Positions 40,855 to 50,947 of a DNA stretch of 64,000 bases are shown one piece after another. How positions within the stretch are numbered: position 1 is the stretch's first letter; each line of letters opens with the position of its first letter. The DNA comes from Rhynchopus sp. YZ270_cl-10 (lineage: Eukaryota; Euglenozoa; Diplonemea; Diplonemida; Diplonemidae). The position numbers and the translations under genes are program-made. The notes under the pieces are model-generated. The model worked only from the letters and a program-made list of their open reading frames with translations. It did not search any database and was not told the DNA's origin. The stretch covers positions 868,001 to 932,000 of the forward strand of contig OZ037851.1 of assembly GCA_964035575.1 (NCBI GenBank), read 5' to 3'.

Positions 40855-43107
40855 TCACGGGATAGCGCAGAACGGAAGACAAACAAGAAACAAAGCCACA
40901 ACGAATTGCCATACCTGATCCAACCCATCGTAAGATATGCCAAAAGCGTCACCATCTGCTATGCCACTATGAAGCGAAGGCTGGAGGTACCGCTCGGATC
41001 TGAAGGGGGCGGTTTTCAGTGTGTTCACCGGGCAGGGTTTTAGTACGGGCACCTGCCCTGAGCCTCCTGTTGTTGCGACAGGCTCAATGAGTTTGCTGAT
41101 GCCACGTCTGTCGTCGCGCCAGCCACGGTACGTGATGGAGCTGCGGTATCGCTTTGGAATTGCATTTGAGTTGTCAAGGTAGATCTGTGCACACTCCCCA
41201 ATGTAGTACGCCCTGCTCTCCTCAAGGGAGCATGCCTGGAAGAAGTCAAACCCAAAGTCCAAGGTCGTCGTCTGGCGGTGCTCCTTGTCCCCCACGATGC
41301 TCTCTGAGTGGCACTCCACCTTGATCGTGTCGCAAGTGTACTCTCCCTTCTCCCCAGCAAAGTACACCAACCACGAAAACAGCAAAACCCCAATAATCCC
41401 AACGATAACGCAAAGGTCGACCGAGCGCGGCTGCCGGCGGTACTCCTTCATGCCCTCCTGCTGTGCGACAATCGCGCACTCCTTTTCCTTGAACGTCTGC
41501 TGGTCTGTGAACCCTCTGAAATGCCAGACAAGCTTGAACAAACGCGACATATTCCAGCGCGCTGTGATGTACCCTGTCGCGTTGTAGTTGAACCTGTAGA
41601 ACGAGATCTGTGTGAAGAAGAAGTAGGAAAACGACAGGACGAAGGTGTGTACGGTGATTGAGTCGGACTTGACGCGGTGGGCACCTACATAAAACATGAG
41701 GATGACACTCGCACAGCAGAGCATCACAGACGTGCACAGCACCAACGCATGAGTTCTTGTATACGACGAGGTCATGCGCAGCATCGTCTTGGCAAGCGCC
41801 AGCTGGTAGTTGCGTGCTGTGTAGTCTGAGTCGTCTATTCCTCTGTGCGTGGCGTGGGAGCGCATGGCACCCTCACGCTTAGCGACGCCTTCGAGGAGGA
41901 GGGACTGCGAGATGACCAGCTGGTCGTAGAAGGAGAGGATCACGATTGCGATGATCAGCGAGATCAGATTCACAAGACCCATGTGTCCGTCGAACACCAG
42001 CACCGTGATCAACGACATGAAACAGTGCAGTCCATGCATGACCGTCAGCGGTGCCTGCACATACACAGCGTTCTTCACAATGCCAAGATCGCGGTTGCGG
42101 AACTCACGCAGCTGGTCCATTGTGATGAACCGGCTCTTCTTCATCCCCATCACAGACAGAACAAAGTCGAGCTTATGCGCAAACCGCTCGGCCTCGCCAA
42201 CCAGGAACACCCGCAGCATCCCGACCCCAATCCCGCAGATGAGCGAGAACAGCACCACCCACCCGACCAGCTTGTTCACCTCCACTGCGCTCTCCCCGTC
42301 GTAGAACACTGTCCTCAGCACCATGGCGATCCAACCAGGGATGAGGAACACGGCAGCAGTGGTCGCAAGGTGCCAGGCAAGGACGAAGCAGAGCCCAACA
42401 CCCCCGCAGCCACCGCTGATGATGGCGTAGCGCCAGAGGAAGCTTGTTGCGCTGATGCGGTACGGGCTGTGGTCCCAGAGGTCGTTCTGGACCGCGCCGT
42501 AGATGGAGGGGGGGAGCTGGCGGAAGTGCGAGGTGTCGATGGTGGTGGCACGGCGTTGGTAGATGGCGCTGATGATGACACGGCGGCTTTCAAGGTCGCT
42601 GATGCCACCTCCTTGGCGCCTTACTAGGTCAATCGTTTTGCGCGTAATATAACCTCGCCACGTCCGTTGGATCCGCACCACCATCAACATCGTCAGCTGC
42701 GGCAGCGTCAGATGAATACGATTTATCACTGCCTCCTGCGACATCTCTCTGCGTCCTGAACGTGTCATATGCCGCCGGAAATTCGTAAAGGCGCCACCTT
42801 CTCTTGGGGCTGCCCTGGCAGGTTCGTCTAGCTGCAACGGACCTAACGTACTGCTCGCTTGCACATGCCCACGACAACGCTCCAACACATCAAACGGGTT
42901 TTCCCCATCCTCCTTCGTTGTTGCAAGGTTCCGGTCTGTGGCCTCTTGGATAGCATCCACCTCCTCCATATCTAGTGCACGGTCTGCTGGTGGCTGCAGT
43001 GGATGTCCGTTACGACTGGACGACGCAACAGAGGCTGACCCAACCTGCGACGACACTGCACGTGGCAGTACACCATTGTCACCCTGCCCCTCCTCAAAAG
43101 GGTCCAT
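40855..43107 (-). CDS. multi-pass membrane protein with an IQ motif (750 aa), function unknown
   Basis: The ATG at 43107 is chosen because the upstream extension translates homopolymers and GA/CT repeats. Residues about 140-160 contain an IQ-like motif ('VRIQRTWRGYITRK'), a possible calmodulin-binding site. At least eight hydrophobic helices follow ('YAIISGGCGGVGLCFVLAW', 'KLVGWVVLFSLICGIGVGML', 'LISLIIAIVILSFYDQLVIS', 'HALVLCTSVMLCCASVILMF' and others), with one at the very C terminus ('VWQFVVALFLVCLPFCAIP'). A Cys-containing loop of about 150 residues precedes the last helix. I do not recognise the family; a channel, transporter or signalling membrane protein is possible. A T-run sits immediately 5' of the start on the plus strand. 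Confidence 0.7.
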   Translation of the reverse strand: MDPFEEGQGDNGVLPRAVSSQVGSASVASSSRNGHPLQPPADRALDMEEVDAIQEATDRNLATTKEDGENPFDVLERCRGHVQASSTLGPLQLDEPARAAPREGGAFTNFRRHMTRSGRREMSQEAVINRIHLTLPQLTMLMVVRIQRTWRGYITRKTIDLVRRQGGGISDLESRRVIISAIYQRRATTIDTSHFRQLPPSIYGAVQNDLWDHSPYRISATSFLWRYAIISGGCGGVGLCFVLAWHLATTAAVFLIPGWIAMVLRTVFYDGESAVEVNKLVGWVVLFSLICGIGVGMLRVFLVGEAERFAHKLDFVLSVMGMKKSRFITMDQLREFRNRDLGIVKNAVYVQAPLTVMHGLHCFMSLITVLVFDGHMGLVNLISLIIAIVILSFYDQLVISQSLLLEGVAKREGAMRSHATHRGIDDSDYTARNYQLALAKTMLRMTSSYTRTHALVLCTSVMLCCASVILMFYVGAHRVKSDSITVHTFVLSFSYFFFTQISFYRFNYNATGYITARWNMSRLFKLVWHFRGFTDQQTFKEKECAIVAQQEGMKEYRRQPRSVDLCVIVGIIGVLLFSWLVYFAGEKGEYTCDTIKVECHSESIVGDKEHRQTTTLDFGFDFFQACSLEESRAYYIGECAQIYLDNSNAIPKRYRSSITYRGWRDDRRGISKLIEPVATTGGSGQVPVLKPCPVNTLKTAPFRSERYLQPSLHSGIADGDAFGISYDGLDQVWQFVVALFLVCLPFCAIP

Positions 43108-43108
43108 C

Positions 43109-43141
<33 letters not shown>

Positions 43142-43578
43142 AACTTTTTGGCAAGGGTTGGCCACCAACCCTCGTCTAAGGGAGGGGGGAGAGAGAGTGA
43201 GAGAGAGGGGGCAGGGAAGGTCAAGAATGGGTAGTAAGAAAAGAAGAGAGAGTTCGGTATTGCGTTCACTTTTTCACACAAAAAAAAAATAGAAAAGAAA
43301 AGAGCGCTTTCATATAAAGACACAGCAAACAAAACACAGCATTTCACACACGGGGAAAGAGAAAAAAAAAATAAAGAAATATTGTAAGAATGCACCTCAC
43401 TGCATATCTTCACAAAAAAAAAAGGGGGCACAAATTATCGTAAGCCCTCCAAAAAAAAATTGTGGTTTGAAATACAACGCCCTCTCTGTGACAGTGTACC
43501 TAAAAAAATGAAAATTTTTGGCAAGATGAACCTAAGTCTCGCTAGGCCACCCTTCACCAGTATATATGCTCCCCCCCC
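43108..43578. other. 5' flank of the membrane-protein gene with two family A hairpins
   Basis: It contains T(30) next to the start codon, a GA-rich stretch, and two family A copies (43468-43501 and 43524-43553). It ends in the C-run that is the target duplication of the hAT element. Confidence 0.5.
43468..43553 (-). repeat. two tandem family A hairpins
   Basis: Minus sense first copy: GGCCTAGCGAGACTTAGG then TTCATCTTG, with CCTAG/CTTAGG arms around CGAGA. The second, 20 nt later, starts TTTTTTTAGGTACACTGTC and continues ACAGAGAGGGCG, TTGTATTTCA; it closely matches the copy at 57402-57430. A T-tract plus AG precedes the second copy. Confidence 0.6.
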
Positions 43579-43651
43579 CAGTGTTCCTAACGCTAGTTTT
43601 AAACTAAACGTTTTAAACGTTTTAAATTCTAAACGTTTTAAACTGTTTTAA

Positions 43652-45946
43652 CCCTTTAGACCCCAAGCCGTTTTTTGGACCCACTTTTGAGTTTTGGTTT
43701 TTGGGGCTCTCCAACCGGTAAAGGGACCCCAGATGCAAATTTTTGATCGTACCTGGCCGCAATTGAAAGATTTTGAACACGGCTTTCAATTCCATTTTTT
43801 TAAGTTTTTTTTCGAAAAAAAATGTTATCCCCAAAATGAGGTGAGCATAAAATTGACCTTTTGATTTTTTACTCTCTCTACCTGCCGAGACAACCCTAGT
43901 AAATTATTGCCGCCCAAAAACTGCTTTATTTGAAAGATTCGCCACAAAATCTTTTCAAAGAAAAAAAAATCGAGCAAAAAGTCCTAGTAGAACCCAACTT
44001 AGATGAGTGTAGCTCTGTTAGCAGCATGTCTAAAAATCGATTTCCCTAACGATTTACACTGAAACACCACTACACAACGTAAAAGTGCATTTTTTTCACG
44101 TTTTTGGGCATCTACAGGTCCGAAACACCCCCAGAATGGGTCAGAACGACCCTGTGTGCCGAAAATTCACAAAAAAAGCACCCTAAAATACGAAAAAATA
44201 GTGAAAACCCGGTTTATAGTGTGTTTTGGGTGGGAATAAGGCAAAGGATAGTCAGAAAAAACAGTGATTTTGGTGGTGGTTCTCACGGACTTCCAAAGTG
44301 CACTCAGATGCACAAAAGTTTTCGATTCTTGCTTCTTTTGACAGATTTGACATCAAATCTTTCCAAAAATGTGAAAATCTTTTCCCGAAAATGAGTAGAA
44401 CCCCACTTATCAACCCTACTCGCCTTACGACCTTAGCAACGTTAAAACCCATGATTTTGGTGGTAAAATCTCACCAAAATCCGAGGATATCATAGATGCA
44501 ATAAAGTTTTCGATTTTTGCGTATTTTGAAAGATGCGAACGAAATCTTTCCACACAAAAAAAGTGTTTTCACGAAAACGAGTAGAAAATTTTTGATCACA
44601 TGGAGGCTCTGAAAAGTGACCTTTTTTCAGTACTTTTTCACGCTCCCCGGCATCCAAGGAAAACCCAGATGCATAAAAGTGTTCTTAGATGGCGTATTTT
44701 GAAAGATCGGTGAAAAATCTTTCAAAATATAAAAAAATGTTTTTCTGAAAATGAGTAGAACCCCAGTAATCGCCTAGTAGTATTAGGAGGGTTATTTCAG
44801 GGGGTGTTGGTCAAAAAACAGGATTTTCCGTGGCGGTCCCGCCTTCCCCCCAGCATCCAAATATATACCCGATGCACAAAACTTTTCGATTCTTGCTTCT
44901 TTTGAAAGATCAGCGCAAAATCTTTCAAAATATAAAAAATGTTTTTACGAAAATGAGTAGAACTTTTCCCATTGCTCGTCGGGATTTGCTTGGACATATC
45001 ACACATTCTCCGAAACTGCGTATCACTTGTGACCAACCATGGAGCCAATTTAAAGTGACTATTTTTCCACTAAAAAAATTCTCCGACCCCGGAATTTTTT
45101 CAGATCGCTCCGGAAATGCCATTCCGCGCCTTTTTGCAAAAAAATATTGCACCCTGAGGTCATTAAACGTCTGTGTGCGTTGACGGGTGGATCCTACTAA
45201 TTTCTCGCGCCCCAAAAAAAATATTTTTATTTTTATTTTGAAAGATCGGGTGTGAAAACGTTCAATTCCGGGGTCGGACGATTTTTTTTATGCCTCTCTT
45301 CATGTCGCAAAGGATTTTGGGAGGGAGGGGCGTTTTCAGGTATTCCCTGTACTTTCCTAAGAGATCAGGTTAGAAACCCCTTTTTGGGTGGTCTTCGGTG
45401 ACTTATTCCACTAAAAACGTTTTTATCAAAAGTTGCCGATTTTTTTTTCTTTGGAATTATTTTCAACAATTCTTTCAATTCTGACGATTTTTTTCCGCCG
45501 GAAAAATACTATGTGTCAGCCAGGTTTCGGTGGAGCCAACCCCATTTTTACACCCAAATTGCACCCAAATTGCCCTGTATATGGGTGTTCTACAATGGAG
45601 CCAATCCAATTTAATAGTTTTTTGACTAAATTGCTCGATTTTTTTTTCTTTGAAAAGTTTGGAGTCCGGAAACACCATTCCGCGCATTTTCGGACAGAAT
45701 TATGCATCTGTCCTTTTCTCACCTGTTGCTGAGATTAGGAGGTAAAAACTCTCACGGTGATTTCAGAAAAAAGATTTTTTTTATTTTTTTGAGATTTTTA
45801 TTTCTTTTGAAAGCGCGGTTTCGAAACGTTCAATTCCGGGGTCGGACGATAAAAAATATGCATCTGGGTCGAGTGAGTGAAAAATCTGAAAAATGATACG
45901 CAATTTCGGAGAATGTGTGATATATGTCCATCTGGGGTCTAAAGGG
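43652..45946. mobile_element. piggyBac-like non-autonomous element, copy 1 (2.3 kb)
   Basis: Bounded by TTAA on both sides (43648-43651 and 45947-45950). Terminal repeats CCCTTTAGACCCCA are a perfect 14-bp inverted pair. The interior has no ORF of interest but contains at least four diverged tandem units of about 175-200 bp (44200-45000), each with a GAAAGAT...ATCTTTC hairpin and GAAAATGAGTAGAA. It shares the inner left segment 'TTTTGATCGTACCTGGCCGC' with copy 2. It was inserted into a TTAA of the hAT subterminal repeat. Confidence 0.8.
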
Positions 45947-46131
45947 TTAAACGTTTTAAACTCGAATAAAAAACGGTGGTGAATTTTGGCTTTTCAGGCA
46001 AAAAAAAAAAAAAAATTTTTTTTTTTTTTTACAGGCAAAAAAAAATGTCTTTGCGAAAAAATGTGGTATTTTCCTCTTTGCTGAACTTTTCAGTGGCAGC
46101 AGGCACGGTGTAATTAGACACCGCATGGTGT

Positions 46132-46711
46132 CTAATTACAAGGTGCCACCAGCTCTGCCTGATAGGCCGAGCAGAGTGTGCCTGCGCCACTGGATGCTTG
46201 GTGTGCCCCCTTTGGTGTAGTGGAGCCGTCGTTGTGGTAGAAGATGGCCCCCACTCCTCCTTGGGGGTGCGCTGATCTGGTAGTCAGTGAAGCGCGTAGT
46301 GTTCTGTTTACCGTGTGCAAGGATCTGTCTGTGTAGACGCGTCCCGTGTGGGGTGGCAGAGCCGCAAGAGCCAGTTCCGTCCTTTGCCGGTTCTCTTCGC
46401 TGCTTGCAGAGTCACTCTTGCTGACACCCGGTATTTCTGGTGATCAGCACGTCATTCAGCGTACGATCCCACTCCCACGGTGACACGGGGTCGTGGTCCA
46501 GTAAGGGTGCGCGTACGCTGTGGCGATAGGCTCCCGTCTCCTCCACAGTCTCTATCGCTCCGGCAAGCCAGCTGTCGCCTGCAGGTAGCTTAGTCGATAT
46601 CGCAGCAGCTCTACCAGGGGAGTCCTCCACCCGCATGAACTTCTCCAGGTCGTCCGCCGCTGCTGTTGTGGACAGAGAAGACACAGTGGTGTCCCATGGT
46701 GTCCCCATCAC
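46132..46711 (-). pseudogene. non-LTR retrotransposon remnant (RNase H region)
   Basis: Two short frames read in minus sense. The second contains 'SAHPQGGVGAIFYHNDGST' and 'SGAGTLCSAYQAELVAP', which match the start of the RNase H domain found at the end of many LINE polymerases (GGxGAxxY...YxAELxAL). The preceding 99-codon frame would be the linker between RT and RNase H. The frame changes between them and no RT is present, so this is a dead fragment inside the hAT element. A 100-bp inverted repeat (46091-46190) overlaps its end. Confidence 0.6.
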
Positions 46712-46800
46712 ACACTAGCCCACTCAACTTATCTTTTTCTCATGCAGGTGCGTGCAGATCTCCTCCGCATTGTGCAAGTCCTCCTCCAAAACTTTTGTGC

Positions 46801-47110
46801 TTACAGGGCGGGCATCCGCACCCTCGCGACAAGGGTGAACACCTTCTCGTCGTTGTGCGCCTTCCAGCCATCAACGTATACCGAGATGTGCAGGCTCTTT
46901 GCTAGGGCTGCTCTCACAGGAACCATGACCCTGTCATACTCAGCCTTAAGTACCCTGTTACCCATCTGGAACCCGCTGGGAATTTTTGACACATCAAATG
47001 CTGGCACCAAGCGCTTGATCAGCCAGGTTTTAGCGCACTCATTAGGGTACCGTACAGGAAACAAGTTAGCAGGAGAAACCAAGAAAAACCAGGCTAAATT
47101 GACCCCAGAT
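46801..47110 (-). pseudogene. hAT transposase fragment
   Basis: About 100 residues in minus sense: 'NECAKTWLIKRLVPAFDVSK' and later 'VPVRAALAKSLHISVYVDGW' resemble the hAT/DUF659 region, in which a conserved D-G-W carries the first catalytic Asp. The rest of the transposase is missing. Its position near the right end of the element fits. Confidence 0.6.
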
Positions 47111-47297
47111 GCACCAAAACTATGATTTTTGATACAGAAAAAAAAAATTCGAAAAATTCCCCCCACTTTTTTTACGTTTTTTTGTGCAGAACTGTCACCC
47201 GTTTTTTATTCGAGTTTTAAACGTTTAAAACGCGTTTTAAATAATTTAAAACGTTTAAAACGTTTAAAACGTTTTAAACGCAAAATTAGGAACACTG

Positions 47298-48414
47298 TCC
47301 CCCCCCCCACCCACAGATGTTTCGCTCTGAGCTGCGCCTAATGACACGGGTTTCTTTTTTTTTGCTGCTCTCCCACTGCTCTAGAGTCCGCGCCCCTCCC
47401 CCACCCCATAGAACATAATCCAGGTTACAGTAAGTTCGAGGGAGGAAAGTGATAGGACAAGCCTGCACAATGATCCGCTTTTGGGAACTGCCCACCACTG
47501 CTTTCAACAGTGCACAACACAGCGTGCTTAGCAGGGAAGCTGACCGACCTATCCCCAACTTCGGGGCAAATTACTGCGCCAAGGGGGGGAAAGGGCAGAC
47601 CGACAGACGTCCGTTTTTTTTTCCTGAGTCCCTTTTTTTGTTCCCTTGATTGTTCAGAACAATAAAGGAAAGTAGGTAGGTGTGGGAGAAACGTTGAACG
47701 GATGAGCTTAAAATAGGGAAGGAAGAGAGGGGGGCTTTTGCGCACATCACATCTTTTCTCATAAAATACCAGACACCTCTTGCACGACGACACTTGTCAA
47801 TGACATGACATGACAATCACATATTACAGACACAAAAAAACGTTAACGATGACTGCTTGTCAAGTGTCATCGTGTGCCCCACTTCCCCCTTCACCCTTCA
47901 CCCCTTAAATGCTTTCTTGGGAACGATACGATGAGACTCGAAACAATGGAAACTTGGATGTGATGCGCACAAAAAAAGGGGATAAAAGAAAAAGAAAAAT
48001 CCATATTGTGGAACAGCATGAGAAGAACGGAAAACGGAAAACGGAAAACAGGAAAACAGGAAAAAACACCGGAAGGGTAAATCGGAGACGCTCCCCACCT
48101 CCCCCGTACATATCTTTTTGGCAATTTCTAGCAAAAAAAAGGGGGAGGAAATGCGAGGAAGTGAAGCTGAAATGAATCGCTGTCACACAACGTTGATTTC
48201 TCCAAAAGCGTCAGAAGTATATATAAAAAGTTGAACCCTCCCAAAAGTAATAAAAACCAAAGCGTTCGTTGTGTTGCCATGCCCCAAAATAACCTTTTCA
48301 CTTTGTGAGCTCGCAAGCGTGGACAGAAAATGAAGGGAGAGAGAGAGAGAGAATGATGATAGTGAAGTTGCAGATGTAAGTACGTAAGATGAATATGCAT
48401 CTCTCATGCACATA
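47298..48414. other. intergenic DNA, no gene seen
   Basis: Short ORFs only. Pyrimidine-rich stretches and a GGAAAACGG repeat near 48025-48070 are visible. A (GA)n run lies near 48335-48355. The A hairpin that starts at 48387 is interrupted by the MITE that follows. Confidence 0.45.
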
Positions 48415-48559
48415 CCACCTGATTTTTACCCCGCGTAAAGGCATATAAAGGCGTGTACGGACGATCCGTATATGCCCGTACGGACCTATACGGTCCTAAT
48501 CGCGCCTTTTGACGCCTTTACGCGCCTTTTCGCGGGGTAAAAATCAGGTGGACATATCT
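48387..48559 (-). repeat. family A hairpin split by a MITE
   Basis: The plus-strand parts AGATGAATATGCATCTCTCATGCACATA (in two words, 48387-48414) and ACATATCT (48552-48559) form one A hairpin when the MITE and one ACATA copy are removed. The arms TGCAT/ATGCA enclose the loop GAGAG. Confidence 0.65.
48415..48551. mobile_element. 137-bp MITE with 21-bp terminal inverted repeats
   Basis: The left end CCACCTGATTTTTACCCCGC plus G and its exact reverse complement at the right end (48531-48551). It is flanked by ACATA on both sides (48410-48414 and 48552-48556), a 5-bp target duplication. The interior has further inverted ACGG/CCGT and GGCGT/ACGCC words. Non-coding. Confidence 0.88.
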
Positions 48560-49582
48560 AAATAACATTGGGGCAGAGGGTATGGCCCTCCATGGTCCGC
48601 GTTCTTTGCACAAAAAAGACAGCATGTCATTCTGCTCTCAAAAAGAACAGAGAAAAGAGAAGAGGAAAAAGGGGGGAAACTTAAGATGAATAATGTGCCT
48701 TAAGTCCTAGACTGCATTTTCCCCCCGAACGCAAAATATTTTCACAACACAATCATTTTTTTTTTTTTGTTTTGAAGATTATGAAATGGGGTGTATTGCT
48801 CCAACTTCATTGGGATGGTACCATCTCTTGAGCTGTTTTCCTGGAAGCAAAAAAACACAATGAAAACGCTTTTTTGAAAACAAAACATAAGGCAGCACCC
48901 TCCATCCCAAAATGGAACGGCAACGTACCCCCCACTGGTTCCTGGAAGCAGAACACACTATAAAAAAACACGGATTATTTGTTTCCAGAACCCCTCATAT
49001 GGCAAAACACACATGGCAGACGGTATAAAAAGAATGAAACACCTTCCCAGGCACACTTTACTCCAGCGACACTGCGGCTTGCAATGTCTATCCCCACCCA
49101 CACCCCGCAACCCAGCTTCATAGGGTCGGCTCCACCTGTTCCTTGAGGAAGGACTCCCCACCTTCGGCCTGTGCCTTGCTGGAGGAACGTCCTCTCTTTC
49201 CTATCAGGTTGCGGATACCTCTCTGTAGGGGATGGAAGATGGGAGATGAGGGAAACATTATTTTCATCATAATATTATGCAATCAATAAATTGATAGGGA
49301 AACATAAAACAAACATTGCAAGGTGAGAAGGTGAGACGTGCCTCTCGTGTACACATCTTTACCATCGTTATATGTGCATAAAAGGCAATGTCGCATTCCA
49401 GATACTCTAAAAAAAAATCTGCTTTTTGGGACCTGTGCCGCTTGGTCGGAAAAGTTTCTGCCAAGTCAGGTATGGAGCTGACAAAGGGTGTGGAGTGTGA
49501 GTGCGTGGGGGTGCTTCTATGAAGTGGAAGATTGTGTTGGACAGTTGGGATGTCATTGCGATTTGGTTGACTACTTTATTAA
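48552..49582. other. intergenic DNA with a family A variant
   Basis: No gene. A family A variant lies at 49331-49360 (minus sense AAAGATGTGTACACGAGAGG, CACGTC). 'GGAAGCAAAAAAACAC' and 'GGAAGCAGAACACAC' near 48844 and 48943 are a weak direct repeat. (CCAC)-type words near 49090-49110. Confidence 0.45.
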
Positions 49583-50947
49583 CCCTTTATGGACCACGAC
49601 CGATTTTTTCGATTTGCTAGGATCTTCTCTCCCGTAGGTAAAATGTGATCCGATGCATATTTTTGATCGTACCTGGCCGCAATTGAAAGATTTTGAGCAG
49701 ATCTTTCAAATGGAGCAGAAATCGAAATAAAATGAGAAAAATGGAAAATGGAAAATTGAGGAGAGCTGATATTTTTTTCTGAAAATTTTGATGAAAAAAA
49801 TTATTCCGGCTGCGCACCTGTTTTTTCGGTTTTCGAAAATGGCTTTATTTGAAAGATCGGTTCAAAATCTTTCAAAAGAAAAAAAAATCGATCAAAAAGT
49901 CCTAGTAGATAATGTCTCACTGCATGGAGAGAAGGTACCAACCAACTACATATACCGTAATTGTACAGAGGTTGGACAGTACAAAAGTTGGGGCTTTTGG
50001 GACTTTTGGCCAACTTGGCATGGTGCTGAACAAAGGTGAACGCCGCATCCCACGCACATGTAATCTGTTTTCAGACGCCTGTTTCCCAAGCAAGAAGAAG
50101 TTGTCGACCAACACCCTCCTGCCAGTGTCTCTGTACCTTGACCGTGTTGATAAAGATTTTGTACCCCTCCCTGTGGCTTTCCGTACCCTCCCGCCGAAAT
50201 TTCGAAGGGACCCTCCGAAAAAAAAAATTTTGGTCGCGAAAATCGGTCCAAAAACGGTCTAGATTGCCCCATGCGTGGCATTCCGGGCAATTTGAGGGCA
50301 ATTTGGCGTGCAAGAGCCATGTGTGGGGCACCAGGTGGTGCACATGTGCCCCCATGCTGCACCCCTTATACAGGGTTTTTACAGGCAAAAAGTGAAAAAC
50401 GACAGTCGGGCACAAAAAGCCACGGATCGGGGCACAAAGTTACATCCCACCCTCCCTTGGCCCTCGGGACTCCTTTCGGGAGGGTCCCTCGGGCTTTGGC
50501 GGGAGGGAGGGAAATAACCATTCTGTACAATGTTCCTCAAAAGACAAAATGCAATAAATACACGGAGAAGAGGCACATCCAGTTCAGGGTCAGGAACTGC
50601 AACTACGCGTGTTACTTTGCCCAGTCGCGGGTATTTTCCATTATTTTAGTTTCGTTCTGAAGACCGTACAAAATGGTTCCCTGCACACCAAAGTTTGAAT
50701 CCTCTGATGACTCAAGCGCGTCAGAATGGTACATTATTCCCAAAAAATGACCCAAAATACCCTATTATGTGATAATGCCGGGTGTGGATGAGAGGGGATG
50801 AGAGCGTCAAAAAAAATCGAATCTGGCGTCTTTTGAAAGATTTCGCACAAAATCTTCTCATTAAAAAAAAAAATCTTCAAAAAGTCCTAGTGGAAGCCAA
50901 TTTAGGTGGTTGCGTGGACATATATGTCCCCTCTGGTCCTTAAAGGG
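49583..50947 (-). mobile_element. piggyBac-like element, copy 2 (1.37 kb)
   Basis: Bounded by TTAA (49579-49582 and 50948-50951). Terminal inverted repeats CCCTTTATGGACCA and CCCTTTAAGGACCA match at 13 of 14 positions. The right subterminal region shares ATATATGTCC with copy 1, and the left inner region shares 'TTTTGATCGTACCTGGCCGC'. It contains remains of a transposase in minus sense. It has inserted exactly at the stop codon of the DENN gene. Confidence 0.8.
49946..50576 (-). pseudogene. piggyBac transposase C-terminal remnant
   Basis: A minus-strand frame contains 'GNRRLKTDYMCVGCGVHLC' followed by SAPC, which matches the cysteine-rich zinc-binding C terminus of piggyBac transposases (R-x-T-x-Y-x-C-x2-C-x-V-x-L-C). 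Further upstream, other frames have 'GQGRVGCNFVPRSVAFCARL'-like segments that may derive from the catalytic core, but no DDD triad can be read. Broken and non-functional. Confidence 0.6.

Larger units (their letters stand above)
43579..47297 (-). mobile_element. decayed hAT transposon with nested insertions
   Basis: The ends are CAGTGTTCCTAA on the left and its reverse complement TTAGGAACACTG on the right, the classic hAT terminus. They are flanked by T plus seven or eight C (43570-43578 and 47298-47305), an 8-bp target duplication blurred by the homopolymer. Subterminal TTTTAAACG words are repeated at both ends. Inside are a piggyBac-like element (43652-45946), a LINE RNase H fragment (46132-46711) and a transposase scrap (46801-47110), so the element is old and inactive. 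Confidence 0.8.

Noticed and set aside
43108-43431. 108-residue N-terminal extension of the multi-pass membrane protein
   Set aside because: It translates poly-T/A and GA repeats and contains the leader homopolymer; the Met at 43107 starts normal sequence.
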